From the NCBI GenBank assembly GCA_003427395.1, contig BFEA01000373.1:1140610-1169780 (forward strand): a stretch of 29,171 nucleotides of DNA, read 5' to 3'. The DNA comes from Chara braunii. Taxonomy: Eukaryota; Streptophyta; Charophyceae; Charales; Characeae. The translations under genes and the position numbers were made by a program. Positions 10,096 through 18,987 of the stretch are shown here, one piece after another (positions within the stretch are counted from its first letter, which is position 1; every line of letters begins with the position of its first letter). Below the pieces are notes generated by a model. It made no database searches. It had not been told where the DNA came from and worked only from the letters and a program-made list of their open reading frames with translations.

Positions 10096-10930
10096 TTCCT
10101 CCCACCTTTCTGGGGGTGGGTGGTTCCGGGGGGGGAAGTTTCCTCCAGATTTTTAGCAACCGAGGCCAAAAAGCATCCTCCCCCCCCCCTCGAGGGCTCG
10201 GTGACACTCTCCAGAATCGATCGTCTAGCCATCACAGAGGTTGGACAGAGAAGGGGGCCTCGGGAGCGAGGCGGAGCGTGGCGGGCAATCTGCTCCAAGG
10301 CCAGCGGTCGCCATACGAGGGGTTTTTTGAAGATCAAACACACTATCCATTGGAGGCTCAACGCATGGGTTTGAGTGAGGGAGTCAAGGATGCCGAGGCC
10401 AACTCTTGATTTCGGTTGGATGACGGAGTCCCATGTGACCCAACTTATAGCATGGGGTTCTCGCTGTCGCCCCTCCATAGGTAGGCTGCCACTTTTCGTT
10501 TTAAGGTTTTTAGACTACCTTCACTCAGCGGCCAAAGCACTGATTTATACCACAAGGTGGCTAATACCACATTGTTAATCACCAACGTCCGTCCAAAAAG
10601 TGATGTGTGCCGGTGATTCCATCGGGAAAGCGTGGCGAAGGCGGATTCTGAAATCAATTCATCATTTTCGGGGAATTTTCTAAAGGCAAACATATTAACC
10701 CCCAAGATTCGAATTGGGGCAACCTAGCGTCTTTTGTCCCCAATTTACTGTCATGTCAGAAAGGGCGCAAAACAGGTTTATTAGCCTATGTATCTCTGCC
10801 ATGTTCTGCTGTGTGGCCTCGACCATGATTGTCAAGTCATCTGCGAAGAGGGAGCAGACCGGGATGGCTTCCGCTGGGATGCCGGCTATTGCCGCACAAC
10901 CAAGAAAATTCCCAATTGGTAACCAGTAGG
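10002..10930 (-). pseudogene. LINE-B reverse transcriptase, C-terminal half
   Basis: The FADD box (the LINE form of the YxDD catalytic motif) sits near 10830 and is followed by MTVNWGQKT, the strand after motif C. Next come FGRTLVINNVVLATLWYKS near 10600-10550 and AAYLWRGD near 10480, which match the region after RT in L1/RTE-like plant LINEs. WDSVIQPKSRVGLGILD near 10430-10385 is the typical GLGI block. The protein would copy LINE RNA at a nicked target, but motifs A and B are missing and frames shift at about 10700, 10460 and 10100. Confidence 0.85.
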
Positions 10931-11170
10931 CCCCAACCATGTTCAGAAAACAGGCCTGGTGCAGGTTTGGTCGGGGTGCAAATTTAAAAAGGTTCCCCAA
11001 CCAGGTTTGGGTGGGGTACCGGCTCAGGCTTGGGGTCTGGCAACAGCAAAGGAGTGGTGTTTTAACTGGATCTTCCGTTTCCGGCTGTAGATTGTGAAGA
11101 TCGACCGCCAGAAGACAAGAATCTGCCCATGCACAACCTCACCACCGGAACCCTCATTCCTGGAGAACAA
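10931..11170. other. Boundary sequence 5' of LINE-B, nothing recognised
   Basis: GC-rich sequence with a repeated GGTTTGG(G/T)(C/T)GGGGT motif (10966-11017) and no clear gene. The LINE-B homology appears to end near 10930. Confidence 0.3.
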
Positions 11171-11370
11171 CACACCCTTGTCATGAGCGTACCAGTTATG
11201 AAAGATAGCTTGTATTCATCGATATTCATTGATTCACAATGAGGGTATGTTGTATTAGGAGGAAGGTACTTCTTTCCAACGCACCCTTGTCCCTGAAAGA
11301 TAGCTTGTATTCATCGATTTATGATCGGGGTATGTTGTGTTGGGAGGAAGGTACTCCTTCCCCTCCCCAG
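11171..11370. repeat. Two-copy tandem repeat, about 95 bp
   Basis: ACACCCTTGTC with GAAAGATAGCTTGTATTCAT at 11200 recurs 95 bases later at 11295. In both units it is followed by GGGTATGTTGT and GGAGGAAGGTACT. Copy two has small deletions. There is no coding evidence. Confidence 0.75.
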
Positions 11371-11708
11371 GCCATCGCCTTCCTGTCAAACACGTGTCAT
11401 GTATGTAGTGACAAGACAACTGTGGTGGTGTTGGGCCAGGCTGCGGTGGTACTATGTCCGCAATAAGAAAGCATGAGCCTGGCCTCTTCTAGGACCATGT
11501 TCAGTCGTGCTTTCTAAGCATCAACATAGCACCAGTTGGCCCTGGGGTAGCCCCCTTGTCTGAAGGATGCGCAGAGTTGGGCCCCATGAATGACAGATCC
11601 GTCCTTCTGAAGCAGACACCAGATGGGCTTCTCAGTGTTTTGTCTGATCAATCACCACACCTGAGCGTATGGGCCCCATAAGTGACAGGTCTGTCCTTTC
11701 CGGGCAGA

Positions 11709-12090
11709 GGCCGCTTTGGAGCAGAGTGGCATATAAGGAACAAGTCTACCAAGCATATATGGCTGAATGGTTAACAAACAGATGATTGATGGACACAATA
11801 AAGTTAAGGCCATGCCCTTTTGAAATAGAGGCAGCTCAGGAGTAGAGCGGCATATAAGGAAAAGGTCAACCAAACAGAGGTGGGTGAACTGTTAACAAAC
11901 ACACGAGTTCGAATCCTGCCGAACAGAATGAACTCAGCGGCTATCTATCCCCTTTCAAAAATAGTGGCAGCTCCCAATCGGGGTGGCATATAAGGAACAG
12001 GTCTACCAAGCAGATGTGGCTGAATGGTTAACAAACAGATTGCGAGTTCGAAACCTTATGAAGTTAGTGGCTGTCTATCCCCTTTCAAAA
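11709..12090 (+). repeat. Three tandem tRNA-derived units (SINE-like)
   Basis: CATATAAGGAA occurs at 11730, 11851 and 11987, giving unit lengths of about 121 and 136 bp. About 30 bases downstream of each is an A-box-like GGCTGAATGGTTAACA, resembling class II tRNA (Ser/Leu) D arms. In units two and three a B-box-like CGAGTTCGAATCC or GCGAGTTCGAAACC follows only about 27 bases after the A box. Normal tRNA spacing is over 40, so the anticodon arm is missing. Unit one has lost the B box. These are tRNA-derived repeats and not working tRNA genes. Confidence 0.6.
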
Positions 12091-12132
12091 ATATACATCA
12101 TGTACAAGGAGCAGACCTGAGGGCATACTCAC

Positions 12133-12388
12133 ACCAGGACTTTTTCATCTGTGGACGCAATTGTGGTCAAGTGCATCCAGGCCTGGCCATCAAAGCGGTC
12201 AGATACATCCAGGGAAAGCCCTCGTCTGAGTATGGCCTGAGAAATGGCTTCCCCCATGAATGACAGATGAGCTGTTCTATTTTCACCAAGGATCGCCAGA
12301 GCCAGTCCGAGGTACTCATCGGAGATGACATGTACCTTGACTCCCCATAGGGGTGCACGTGTCAGGGTGGGTTCTGACAAAGGCCAAT
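12133..12388 (-). CDS. Candidate internal exon of an unrecognised gene
   Basis: The minus strand has an acceptor-like TTTCTCAAACAG ending at 12389 and a strong donor GTGAGTATG starting at 12132. The 256 bases between them are fully open for 84 codons in one frame, with two-base overhangs at both ends. The peptide looks protein-like, with a hydrophobic stretch DEYLGLALAIL, a helical segment FMGEAISQAILRRG and VSDRFDGQAW. I do not recognise the family. It lies on the same strand as the host exons at 27.7-28.3 kb and could belong to the same gene. The phases do not allow a direct join to the 27672 exon, so other exons would be needed between them, or it is a separate gene or relic. Confidence 0.45.
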
Positions 12389-12702
12389 CTGTTTGAGAAA
12401 CATGGGCCCCACAAGGGACAGATCTGTCCCTTTAGGGGGAGTAGGTCCCCCTTACTGGGCTTCTTCATTTCTGGCCACTGATCTTCATTATCAATGGTCA
12501 GGGATGGAAAATTCGGGTCAGTAAACCCGCCTCAGGACATGCAGAGAGGAGGGAAGGGGAGTAATCAAACTTTCATTCTCTGCACTGAGAACTAAATGCC
12601 TTGCCCCATATAGAACATGGGGTAGGCTTTTTTTCTTTCTTTCTTTCAAGGGCGACTGCCGTGAGACGTCATCATCAAACTGACCGGCCCTGGGTAATTC
12701 AG

Positions 12703-12850
12703 AATTGTAGTATTCCATTCTGTGGTATTCCACTCATCTGCTTCCGGCACTGCAGAGTTTGAAGTTGGGTCTGTAATTCAACAGTTCAGGGGTGTGCCAG
12801 CTCAGCTGGCCAGTTGGTTGGGTAGGCATTATTTTCAGAACAATGTTCAG
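12703..12850 (+). other. Weak candidate exon on the plus strand
   Basis: Between a possible acceptor (AATTCAG ending at 12702) and a good donor (TTCAG|GTGAGA at 12850/12851), 49 codons are open in one frame and read like protein (for example AEFEVGSVIQQF and LASWLGRHYFQ). The polypyrimidine tract is poor and no family is recognised. It runs opposite to the nearby minus-strand candidate, so it may be chance. Confidence 0.2.
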
Positions 12851-13099
12851 GTGAGATATAATGGAGGGGTTACTACCTAGGGCCCAGTCACAATTTCAGT
12901 TTTAAATCCAGTTCAGGAATACCTCGAATACAACACATCCCACCCGGCCCTAAAGCTGGGTTCTATACATTCACTATTTTCCTCGGTTTGACACAACATT
13001 CGTGGAATCGTGACTGAAACGCGTTTTCAAACTGAAAACGTGACAGAGCCCTAGTTTCCCTATAATGAAACTGTACATTGTTTTCCCCCTTTTTTTCAC

Positions 13100-13101
<2 letters not shown>

Positions 13102-13132
<31 letters not shown>

Positions 13133-13253
13133 AACAACCCAGTTGGTTGCTAGGTGTGCTGATATGAGCAGACACCTCTAGCACCGGCGGGGAGGCTCCA
13201 TCTATTGGTGGGGAGCAGCACCTGCTGGAAAACGGGTCCAGCGTACCTTAGAT
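13102..13253 (-). repeat. SINE-like repeat R1, copy 1
   Basis: About 120 bp at 13135-13253 match a second copy at 14753-14866, sharing for example GAGCAGCACCTGCTGGAAA and CGGGTCCAGCGT. On the minus strand this copy ends in a 27-base A run (T run 13102-13128 on plus), as expected for a poly(A)-tailed retrocopy inserted on the minus strand. Confidence 0.55.
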
Positions 13254-13353
13254 ACATTGTTGAAATGCAAAGATTGTTGGGCATATGGCCATCTGAGTTC
13301 ATGCTTCAGAGCTTCCTTCTCTCCCTCGGGGCTAACTCGGTTCATGCTGTCCA

Positions 13354-13440
13354 GTTGATGTAGCTCAGTGGTTAGAGCACCGGTTGGAAATGCGCATTAT
13401 GGTACAAGGTTGCGGGTTAAAAACCCCGCAGCCTTGTGCA
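13354..13440 (+). repeat. tRNA-derived SINE head or tRNA pseudogene
   Basis: TAGCTCAGTGGTTAGAGC at 13361-13378 is a near-perfect tRNA A box with an intact D stem (GCTC/GAGC). At 13412-13429, GCGGGTTAAAAACCCCGC forms a five-pair T stem around a B box, at tRNA-like spacing. The anticodon stem does not pair and there is no matching acceptor 3' strand, so it is a tRNA-derived relic. Sequence continuing to about 13600 may be its SINE body. Confidence 0.6.
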
Positions 13441-13640
13441 TGGACACCGGCAGGGCGTTAGAATGACACACAGCTGGGCATGGTACTATTACAGACACTG
13501 CCTGCGCACCACCCAAGGGTTGTTCACGGTGTTGAATGTTGGTTCTGGGTTCTGCAGGGGGTGCTTGGGGGTGTTGGTCTTGGATGTTCTGTTGATCTCC
13601 CCAGTCTGGCATATCACACGTTCGTGCCATTTCCGATTGT

Positions 13641-13985
13641 TGTTCATAGGGTAGAGTCATTTGCTTACATGTTACAAGGTCACGGGTTTGAGCTTGGTTT
13701 GGACCTTGGGGGGGGTCCTTGTCCAGCTTGCCCCATTCTCTCTTCGGTATAGACAGATGATGCTGTCTGTACGTCATGCACAGCCTTCAGGCATACACAT
13801 AGCTTGGGAATTGTTGTTCATAGGGTAGAGTCATTTGCTTACATGTTACAAGGTCACGGGTTCTAGCTTGGTTCAGACCTTGGGGGGGGTCCTTGTCCAG
13901 GTTGCCCCATTCTCTCTTCGATATAGACACATGATGCTGTCTGTACATCTCGATACATAGATTCACAGAGCATACATAGCCTTCA
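13641..13985 (+). repeat. 174-bp tandem duplication of a tRNA-like SINE unit
   Basis: TGTTCATAGGGTAGAGTCAT begins at 13641 and again at 13815, and the two units match closely over their length. Each holds a D-arm-like GGTAGAGTCATTTGC and a B-box-like AAGGTCACGGGTT. A G-rich run and CCCCATTCTCTCTTCG follow. The B box is close to those of Val/Met-type tRNAs but no cloverleaf forms. Confidence 0.75.
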
Positions 13986-14081
13986 GGTATACACATAGCT
14001 TGGGAACTACACATCGCCTAGATTCACAGAGCATACATAGCCTTCAGGCATACACATAGCTTGGGAACTACACATCGCCTA
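13960..14081. repeat. Two-copy 61-bp tandem repeat
   Basis: The unit starting GATTCACAGAGCATACATAG at 13960 repeats exactly 61 bases later at 14021 with one substitution (GGTATAC to GGCATAC). Part of it (CCTTCAGGCATACACATAGC) also ends the 174-bp unit at 13785-13805, so the smaller repeat was amplified from the tail of the larger. Confidence 0.9.
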
Positions 14082-14731
14082 CGGGCGCATATATATACAT
14101 ACACAAGTTACCGGGTGCGTGCATACATACAACTATAATATCAGGCTGGGGGGGTCTAGGGGTGGGGTCTAGTATCTGCAGTAAGTTCAGGTAGGTTGGA
14201 TAGGGTGCCATTGGGTGTGGTTCCTACTGACATTCGGATGGAACTGCCTGGTGACTATATATAAGACTTAGACCCTAGGGTAAGGGTAGGGACGTAAGTC
14301 GCTCAGGCCAGTCCGAGTACCGCCTGGCCTTGGGTAAGCGAGGGGGAGGACGGTAAGACTGCTTCAGTGGTTGCTACCCTGTCTGAACCTGGGGTCCATA
14401 GTCTCTTGGGGCCTGTGGTACATTGTCTGGGCCTGGCGTCCGAAGTTCCCAGTCGACAAGGCTCGTCCGATTCCGCTTCCACCAGGGCTGGGCAACCTAT
14501 CAGCCCTGGTGCCTATCACTGCTGTTTGGTCCAAGTTGCGTGCCCATTGGTAGGGTAATGGTCCTGAGTGCTGGTCACACTGAGGTAGGATAGTGGGATA
14601 GGGGGTGCACTAGGAGTATTTGACGTGAGAATGGGATGGGAGGTGGTCTCATATTCCAGGACACCCACGGCTCACAGCTCCAGGTGATCACTGTGCACTC
14701 AGTGACTGGCCTCTACAACACCCTGGACTTA
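14082..14731. other. Unassigned GC-rich sequence
   Basis: No gene is recognised. A TATATATAAG box lies at 14256-14265, followed by G-rich sequence, but no supportable transcript or frame begins after it. Short frames at 14367-14558 on plus show no family features. Confidence 0.3.
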
Positions 14732-14866
14732 CAAAAAAAAAGAAAAAGAAACTCGGTTGATGCTAGGGGTGCTGATAAGAGCAGGCACCGCTAGCACTCC
14801 TGGGTAGGCTCCTTCTGTTGGAGGGGAGCAACACCTGCTGGAAAGCGGGTCCAGCGTCCCTGAACA
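14732..14866 (-). repeat. SINE-like repeat R1, copy 2
   Basis: This is the second copy of the 13102-13253 repeat, sharing GGTGCTGATA, CCTGCTGGAAA and CGGGTCCAGCGT. Its homopolymer is on the opposite strand from copy 1: plus has an A-rich run at 14732-14750, whereas copy 1 has T on plus. The tail is therefore not a simple conserved poly(A). Confidence 0.5.
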
Positions 14867-15355
14867 TTGAATCTGTTTGGCTGCACAAGTTTTTGTCTGA
14901 CTGAGTGAAGTGACTGCAAGCCACTGGGCCTGTCTAGCGGTCCTTGGCAGGCCGATGTACATAGCAGCCCGATTGGTTGCCTTGCATGATGGCATACTTC
15001 GGGCAGTGAGCAAACTTTAAGGATCTGTGGCTACCTGTAAGGGAAACGGCAATATATTTTGGGAATTCCACTTCTCCCTAGCAATTCAACAAATGACCCA
15101 CTGTTGGCTCAGCCTCAGATCCCAGTGCTGTCCGTTATGTTTGGTCCCCAGATCATGCAGCCAAACAGACCTCCCTTTCCCCAACCCCCACCTTCGACTT
15201 CCTATTTTATTATTGTGTTGTAGAGGTTGTGTATGCTGTTGAACAATATGCCCTCAGTCGGTTATCTTGCCCGCGGCCTTCCATTCCTCCGTTCCTGCTG
15301 TAATCATTGCCTGGCGAGGACTTCAGATGCAGCAGGTAACGGCTGCGGGAGGGGG
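14867..15355. other. Unassigned sequence up to the gap
   Basis: No gene, RNA or repeat is recognised. Open frames that cross into the N gap are artefacts. Confidence 0.3.
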
Positions 15356-15602
15356 NNNNNNNNNNNNNNNNNNNNNNNNNNNNNNNNNNNNNNNNNNNNN
15401 NNNNNNNNNNNNNNNNNNNNNNNNNNNNNNNNNNNNNNNNNNNNNNNNNNNNNNNNNNNNNNNNNNNNNNNNNNNNNNNNNNNNNNNNNNNNNNNNNNNN
15501 NNNNNNNNNNNNNNNNNNNNNNNNNNNNNNNNNNNNNNNNNNNNNNNNNNNNNNNNNNNNNNNNNNNNNNNNNNNNNNNNNNNNNNNNNNNNNNNNNNNN
15601 NN
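15356..15602. other. Assembly gap (247 N)
   Basis: An unbroken run of N separates GGGAGGGGG on the left from GGGGAGAGGGGGG on the right. G-rich sequence on both sides suggests the assembly broke in a hard-to-sequence purine-rich tract. Confidence 0.99.
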
Positions 15603-16149
15603 GGGGAGAGGGGGGTCAGGGATAAGCAGAGGTCCCTGCAACGAGGATGCCTGAGAAGGTACTCGCGCAAGGACCTAAACCTTCAGGAGACAATTCAACT
15701 AAATTCGAGATCGTGGGAACTGGGGAAATAACTCCACAGTGGTAACATACCAAGGAGAATTGAGAGATCCCGTAGTAAGAATTGCCCTGTGCGGACCCTT
15801 AAGGGGATCAGCCAAAGTTCTCCGATTTAAACAGAAGAGATTTTTTTTTTTTATTATTATTATTTTTTTAAAGAAGATGCAATGGACCTAGCAAGATTCA
15901 ACTCAAAATACAACATGCAATTGAGAACATTCAGATGACGTTCACACAAGCTTGAGCGGTGTCCATGAACAGTGCAAATTCGAAGTTCCACTCAAAGCCC
16001 AATAATGTAAACTTGAAAAAGTTCGGGAATAAGCGGTTTCAACCGCTGCAACACTCCTCAGGTATGTACCTGACTCCCTCCTCCTTCTTCCACCTTTTTC
16101 TCTCTCGCTCTCTCTCTCTTTATGCTCTCCTTCTCTCTCTCTTTCACTT
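15603..16149. other. Unassigned flank left of the 3' LTR
   Basis: No gene is recognised. It holds a T-rich tract (15841-15871) and, near its right end, CT-rich simple sequence that grades into the LTR edge, making the LTR boundary hard to place. Confidence 0.4.
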
Positions 16150-16730
16150 GCACTGTTCCTCATTCACTGTTTCTCACTCACTGTTCTCTCTCTCTACAAC
16201 GTCCCAGATCTACCCTGAATGCCTCTGCGGTGTGTCTCACTGCAAACGGGCGGTTACGGGCGCCAAACACTTTGTCTCCTCCCTCCTGGCTATGGTGGTC
16301 TGTTGCAGCCAGGGTGCTGGTCTTCCTCCTCCCTTCAGCGTTCTTCTTCGTCCAGGTCGCTAGTCTGCACAAGCTCCCAACAACGCTTCCACAAATTTGC
16401 AAATGACCAACTGACTCCTCCGGCACTGTAGTCCCAGATATATAGTTGTAGTGCGCTGTTTCGTGCCTGCTTCAATCCGTACTGGCCTCCTCCAGCCTCT
16501 TCCTTGCCAATTACTATTTTGGGAAATTTCACGACTTTCTTGTGAGGCTGCTGCAAAATTTTACTTTTGGGGACTTGATGTACTCCTACCGGTACTGTAC
16601 GGTACTGTAGCCTACCGACCTACGGTGTCTGATCCTACAGGCCCTAAGACTCTAAACAATTGGGGCCTGGACTGTGGTAATTAGGGACCCTAGAACCGAG
16701 ACTGGGAAAGCTTACAGCGTGAATCCATTC
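16150..16730 (-). repeat. 3' LTR of the gypsy element
   Basis: This is a direct repeat of 27050-27648, about 94% identical by eye over 16201-16730. On the minus strand it starts TGAATGGATTCAC, with the TG expected of an LTR. It ends in degenerate AGTGAGTGAGAAACA units, so the outer edge is fuzzy. It directly follows the end of the chromodomain-like tail of pol, as a 3' LTR should. The preceding GGGTGGCCGGAG is partly purine-rich and could be the polypurine tract. A TATA-like ATATATAG lies at 16438-16445 (CTATATAT on the minus strand). Confidence 0.75.
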
Positions 16731-16759
16731 ACTCCGGCCACCCTAATTTCGAAGTCCTC

Positions 16760-17162
16760 CGAGAAAAATAAGAACTTGAACAGTCACAAATGTTCAATCC
16801 TCGGCGTGCCCGCTCATAATATGACACAGTATGAGGGGCTGTCTGAACGAACTCATCCCTGGTGAACCAATGATCTTCGTTGGGATCCTGATAAGCAAAT
16901 CTGACCTTGTATTGTTTCTACGGTCTCCCTCTACAACCTGTACGTAAGGTATCCTCATCTACAATCTTCTCTACATCATATCTTCCATCTATATCAGGTG
17001 GAATCATAGATCTGCGTGAGGGGAATGCATCATTAGTCACACAGGGAAGGAGCTTAGAAGCGTGAAAAACGGGATAGGTGTGTAGATCGGGTGGAATCTC
17101 GATGGTGTATGACGGTCCATTTGCGAGATCCCCTCCTCAGGAATAAACTCCTTAGACCTGAC
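16760..17162 (-). pseudogene. Pol C-terminal tail with chromodomain-like module
   Basis: After the integrase frame ends at a stop at 17161, the minus strand continues in shifted frames. These include YPVFHASKLLPCVTND (near 17080-17030), the usual FHVSxLKP-type segment, then GRYDVEKIVDED near 16990 and KQYKVRFAYQDPNEDHWF near 16910-16860. Order and spacing match a chromodomain, which in chromoviruses binds histone marks and guides integration. One stop lies inside it. The usual aromatic cage cannot be judged confidently. Confidence 0.6.
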
Positions 17163-18255
17163 CTAGACAAGATCACCTATCGCAAACTGTGACGGACGAC
17201 GGTGCTTGTTCGCCTGTTCCGTCATCTGATGCTGGACCTTCCTAATGTTCTTAGCCACATGTTGCAAATCCTTCTCATATTGAATGACAAACTCACGTGT
17301 GCCATGTGGCAACCTTTGGATCTGATCCGGATTCATATAGTCTATGGGACGTCGGGGACTCCAGCCTCTGTGCAGTTCATTCGGGGTCTGCGAGGTAGCT
17401 AGGTGAACCGAGTTATTATGTGCATTAGTTACTTTGGGAAGATGCTCATCACAATCTAACTGGTTTGGTCTTATATACATACGCAATACTTGTTGTAGGA
17501 CCTTGTTCATCTGCTCAGTCTGGCCATTTGTCTCAGGGTGGCGTCCAGATGACATAGCTAACTTAGATCCGTAGACCTTCATTAACTGTTGCCATTGTTC
17601 CCCTGTAAACCGGGTATCCCGGTCACTAACTATGCTCAAAGGGTGACTGTAATCCTTGACCCAATGATTAAAGAACTCTTTGATGACCAGATCTGTCTTT
17701 GCTTCAGCAGGTAATGGTACAAAAACGGCAAACTTACTAAACCTGTCAACTATGACCATAACTTGACTCTTCCCACTGCTACTCTTGAACTTAATCGATA
17801 GATACAGATTCACCGAGGCCGAATGGAATAGGCAGGGGCTTCGCCAGTCCAAGGGGAGGCTGCGTGGAACTCTTGTTCCTCTAACAGACTTGGCTGCCTT
17901 GGATGTAGGTGATGCAATCATGCTTCATATCTGGCCACGTGTAGGATCCAAGTAGGGTAGCATAGGTCTTCCGCCAACTAAAGTGGCCTTCAGTATCGTG
18001 GCATTCCCCTAGGATCAGACTGCGTACCTCTTCACTACACGGTATGCAAAGCCTATCATGCACATCAGTCTTCTCAAACAACAATCCATCGACCATTCTC
18101 AAATCAGGCACTTCTTGAGGTGTGGTCTGCACCTTCTTTATCAACGTACTACACACAGGGTCATCAACATATGCAACCTTAATCTTTTGCTGCAGGTTTG
18201 CGCCAACATCTAGGTAAGTCACAGTTGCACCAAAGAACTCTGCATGTCTACTCAA
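17163..18255 (-). pseudogene. Gypsy integrase (zinc-binding and catalytic core)
   Basis: The N-terminal part (18255-17881) has the HHCC-type region, with HDTEGHF and later Cys residues near QVC. The core (17921-17163) keeps VIVDRFSKFAVFVPL, the second catalytic Asp region SDRDTRF and the Glu region HPETNGQTE. The expected first Asp (usually in a SMDF-like segment just before KFKSSSGKS) is not seen; that stretch reads SVNLYLS. Together with the frameshift at about 17900 this makes the enzyme inactive. Integrase normally inserts the cDNA into the host chromosome. Confidence 0.88.
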
Positions 18256-18363
18256 TGTATCAGCGACACGTTGAACTTACCCTTTACTGGTTTCAACTCA
18301 AATCACACTGATCAATTTCCCCAACCCACCTAGTCAACTTAGGAGTCATCCGGGCCTGAGTCT

Positions 18364-18969
18364 TCAACCAACACAAGGTCTGACATGATCTGAATATACC
18401 TTGAAGTGTTGCCCTAGCACGTAATGCCGCCAATGGTCCAGAGCCTGTCGAAGGGCGAAAAACTCACGCTCATAAGTCGAGCCTGCTACCTTATCACTAG
18501 GGAGATTACAAGACATAAACTCAATGGGTCTGTACCCCTCTCCATCATTATGTTGGAGAATAGCGACAATGCCATACTGGCTAGCATCGGTAGTTACAAC
18601 AAACGGTAAGGGTGAATCTGTTACTTTGAGGACCGGGTACTCGTTGAGGGACTTCTTCAACTTCTTATAGGCTGATGTACAGTCCTTGTCACAATTCCAA
18701 ACGGTTTCCTTCCGCAGCAGCCTGCGCAAGGGAGCAACAATGGAAGTGAAGTTACGAACAAACTTCCGATAGTAGTTGGCTAATCCTAAGAACGATCGCA
18801 ACTCAGTCAGCGTGTGTGGGGTCTGCCAGTCACGAATTGTTGCTATCTTGGCGTCCTCCAGTCTGACTCCATCTCCATCTACCACGTGTCCCAAATACAG
18901 GACTTGGCTTTTAGCCCATTCACACTTCTTCGGGTTGATCTTGAAGTTAGACTCACGCAACTTAGTCAA
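18364..18969 (-). pseudogene. Gypsy RT thumb/connection and RNase H
   Basis: It starts after a TAG that interrupts the RT frame at about 18988 (LEEH, stop, then THLRQIL). RFSFLG-type RT thumb sequence reads LRSFLGLANYYRKFV. The RNase H domain shows TTDASQYGI (first catalytic Asp), EREFFALRQALDHWRHY (Glu helix) and YSDH (third Asp). A frameshift follows YSDH, and the expected LKTQARMTPKLTRWVG continuation is found in another frame at about 18350-18310. RNase H removes the RNA template during cDNA synthesis. Confidence 0.9.
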
Positions 18970-18987
18970 GATCTGACGCAGATGAGT

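Larger units (their letters stand above)
8700..10930 (-). mobile_element. LINE-B: 5'-truncated non-LTR retrotransposon
   Basis: On the minus strand the sequence enters ORF2 just before RT motif C (PVCSLFADDLTIM at about 10860-10820). It continues through the RT thumb and a long C-terminal domain to a degraded zinc-knuckle region near 9250-9130 and onward to about 8870. Endonuclease and the first half of RT are absent, the usual outcome of incomplete target-primed reverse transcription. It is closely related to LINE-C, which shares CSLFADDLTIM and the FWP..L...WRKL segment. Frameshifts split the frame into several pieces, so it is dead. Confidence 0.85.
11577..12434. repeat. Three dispersed copies of a 33-bp GGGCCCCA module
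   Basis: Near-identical segments lie at 11577-11609, 11669-11700 and 12401-12434. The shared core is GGGCCCCA, about six variable bases, then GACAG(A/G)TC(T/C)GTCC. On the minus strand each follows a pyrimidine-rich stretch. They may mark an old local duplication spanning the tRNA-like units between them. Confidence 0.55.

Noticed and set aside
14256-14265. TATATATAAG as a promoter
   Set aside because: No supportable transcript, frame or LTR starts downstream; AT-rich boxes of this kind occur by chance.
15210-15731. Frames crossing the N gap
   Set aside because: Open only because N codons cannot be stops.
16017-16021. AAAAG matching the 5 bp right of the 27648 LTR end, as a target-site duplication
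   Set aside because: It lies over 100 bp outside the LTR homology and the adjoining sequence does not look like an LTR end; a 5-mer match is weak.
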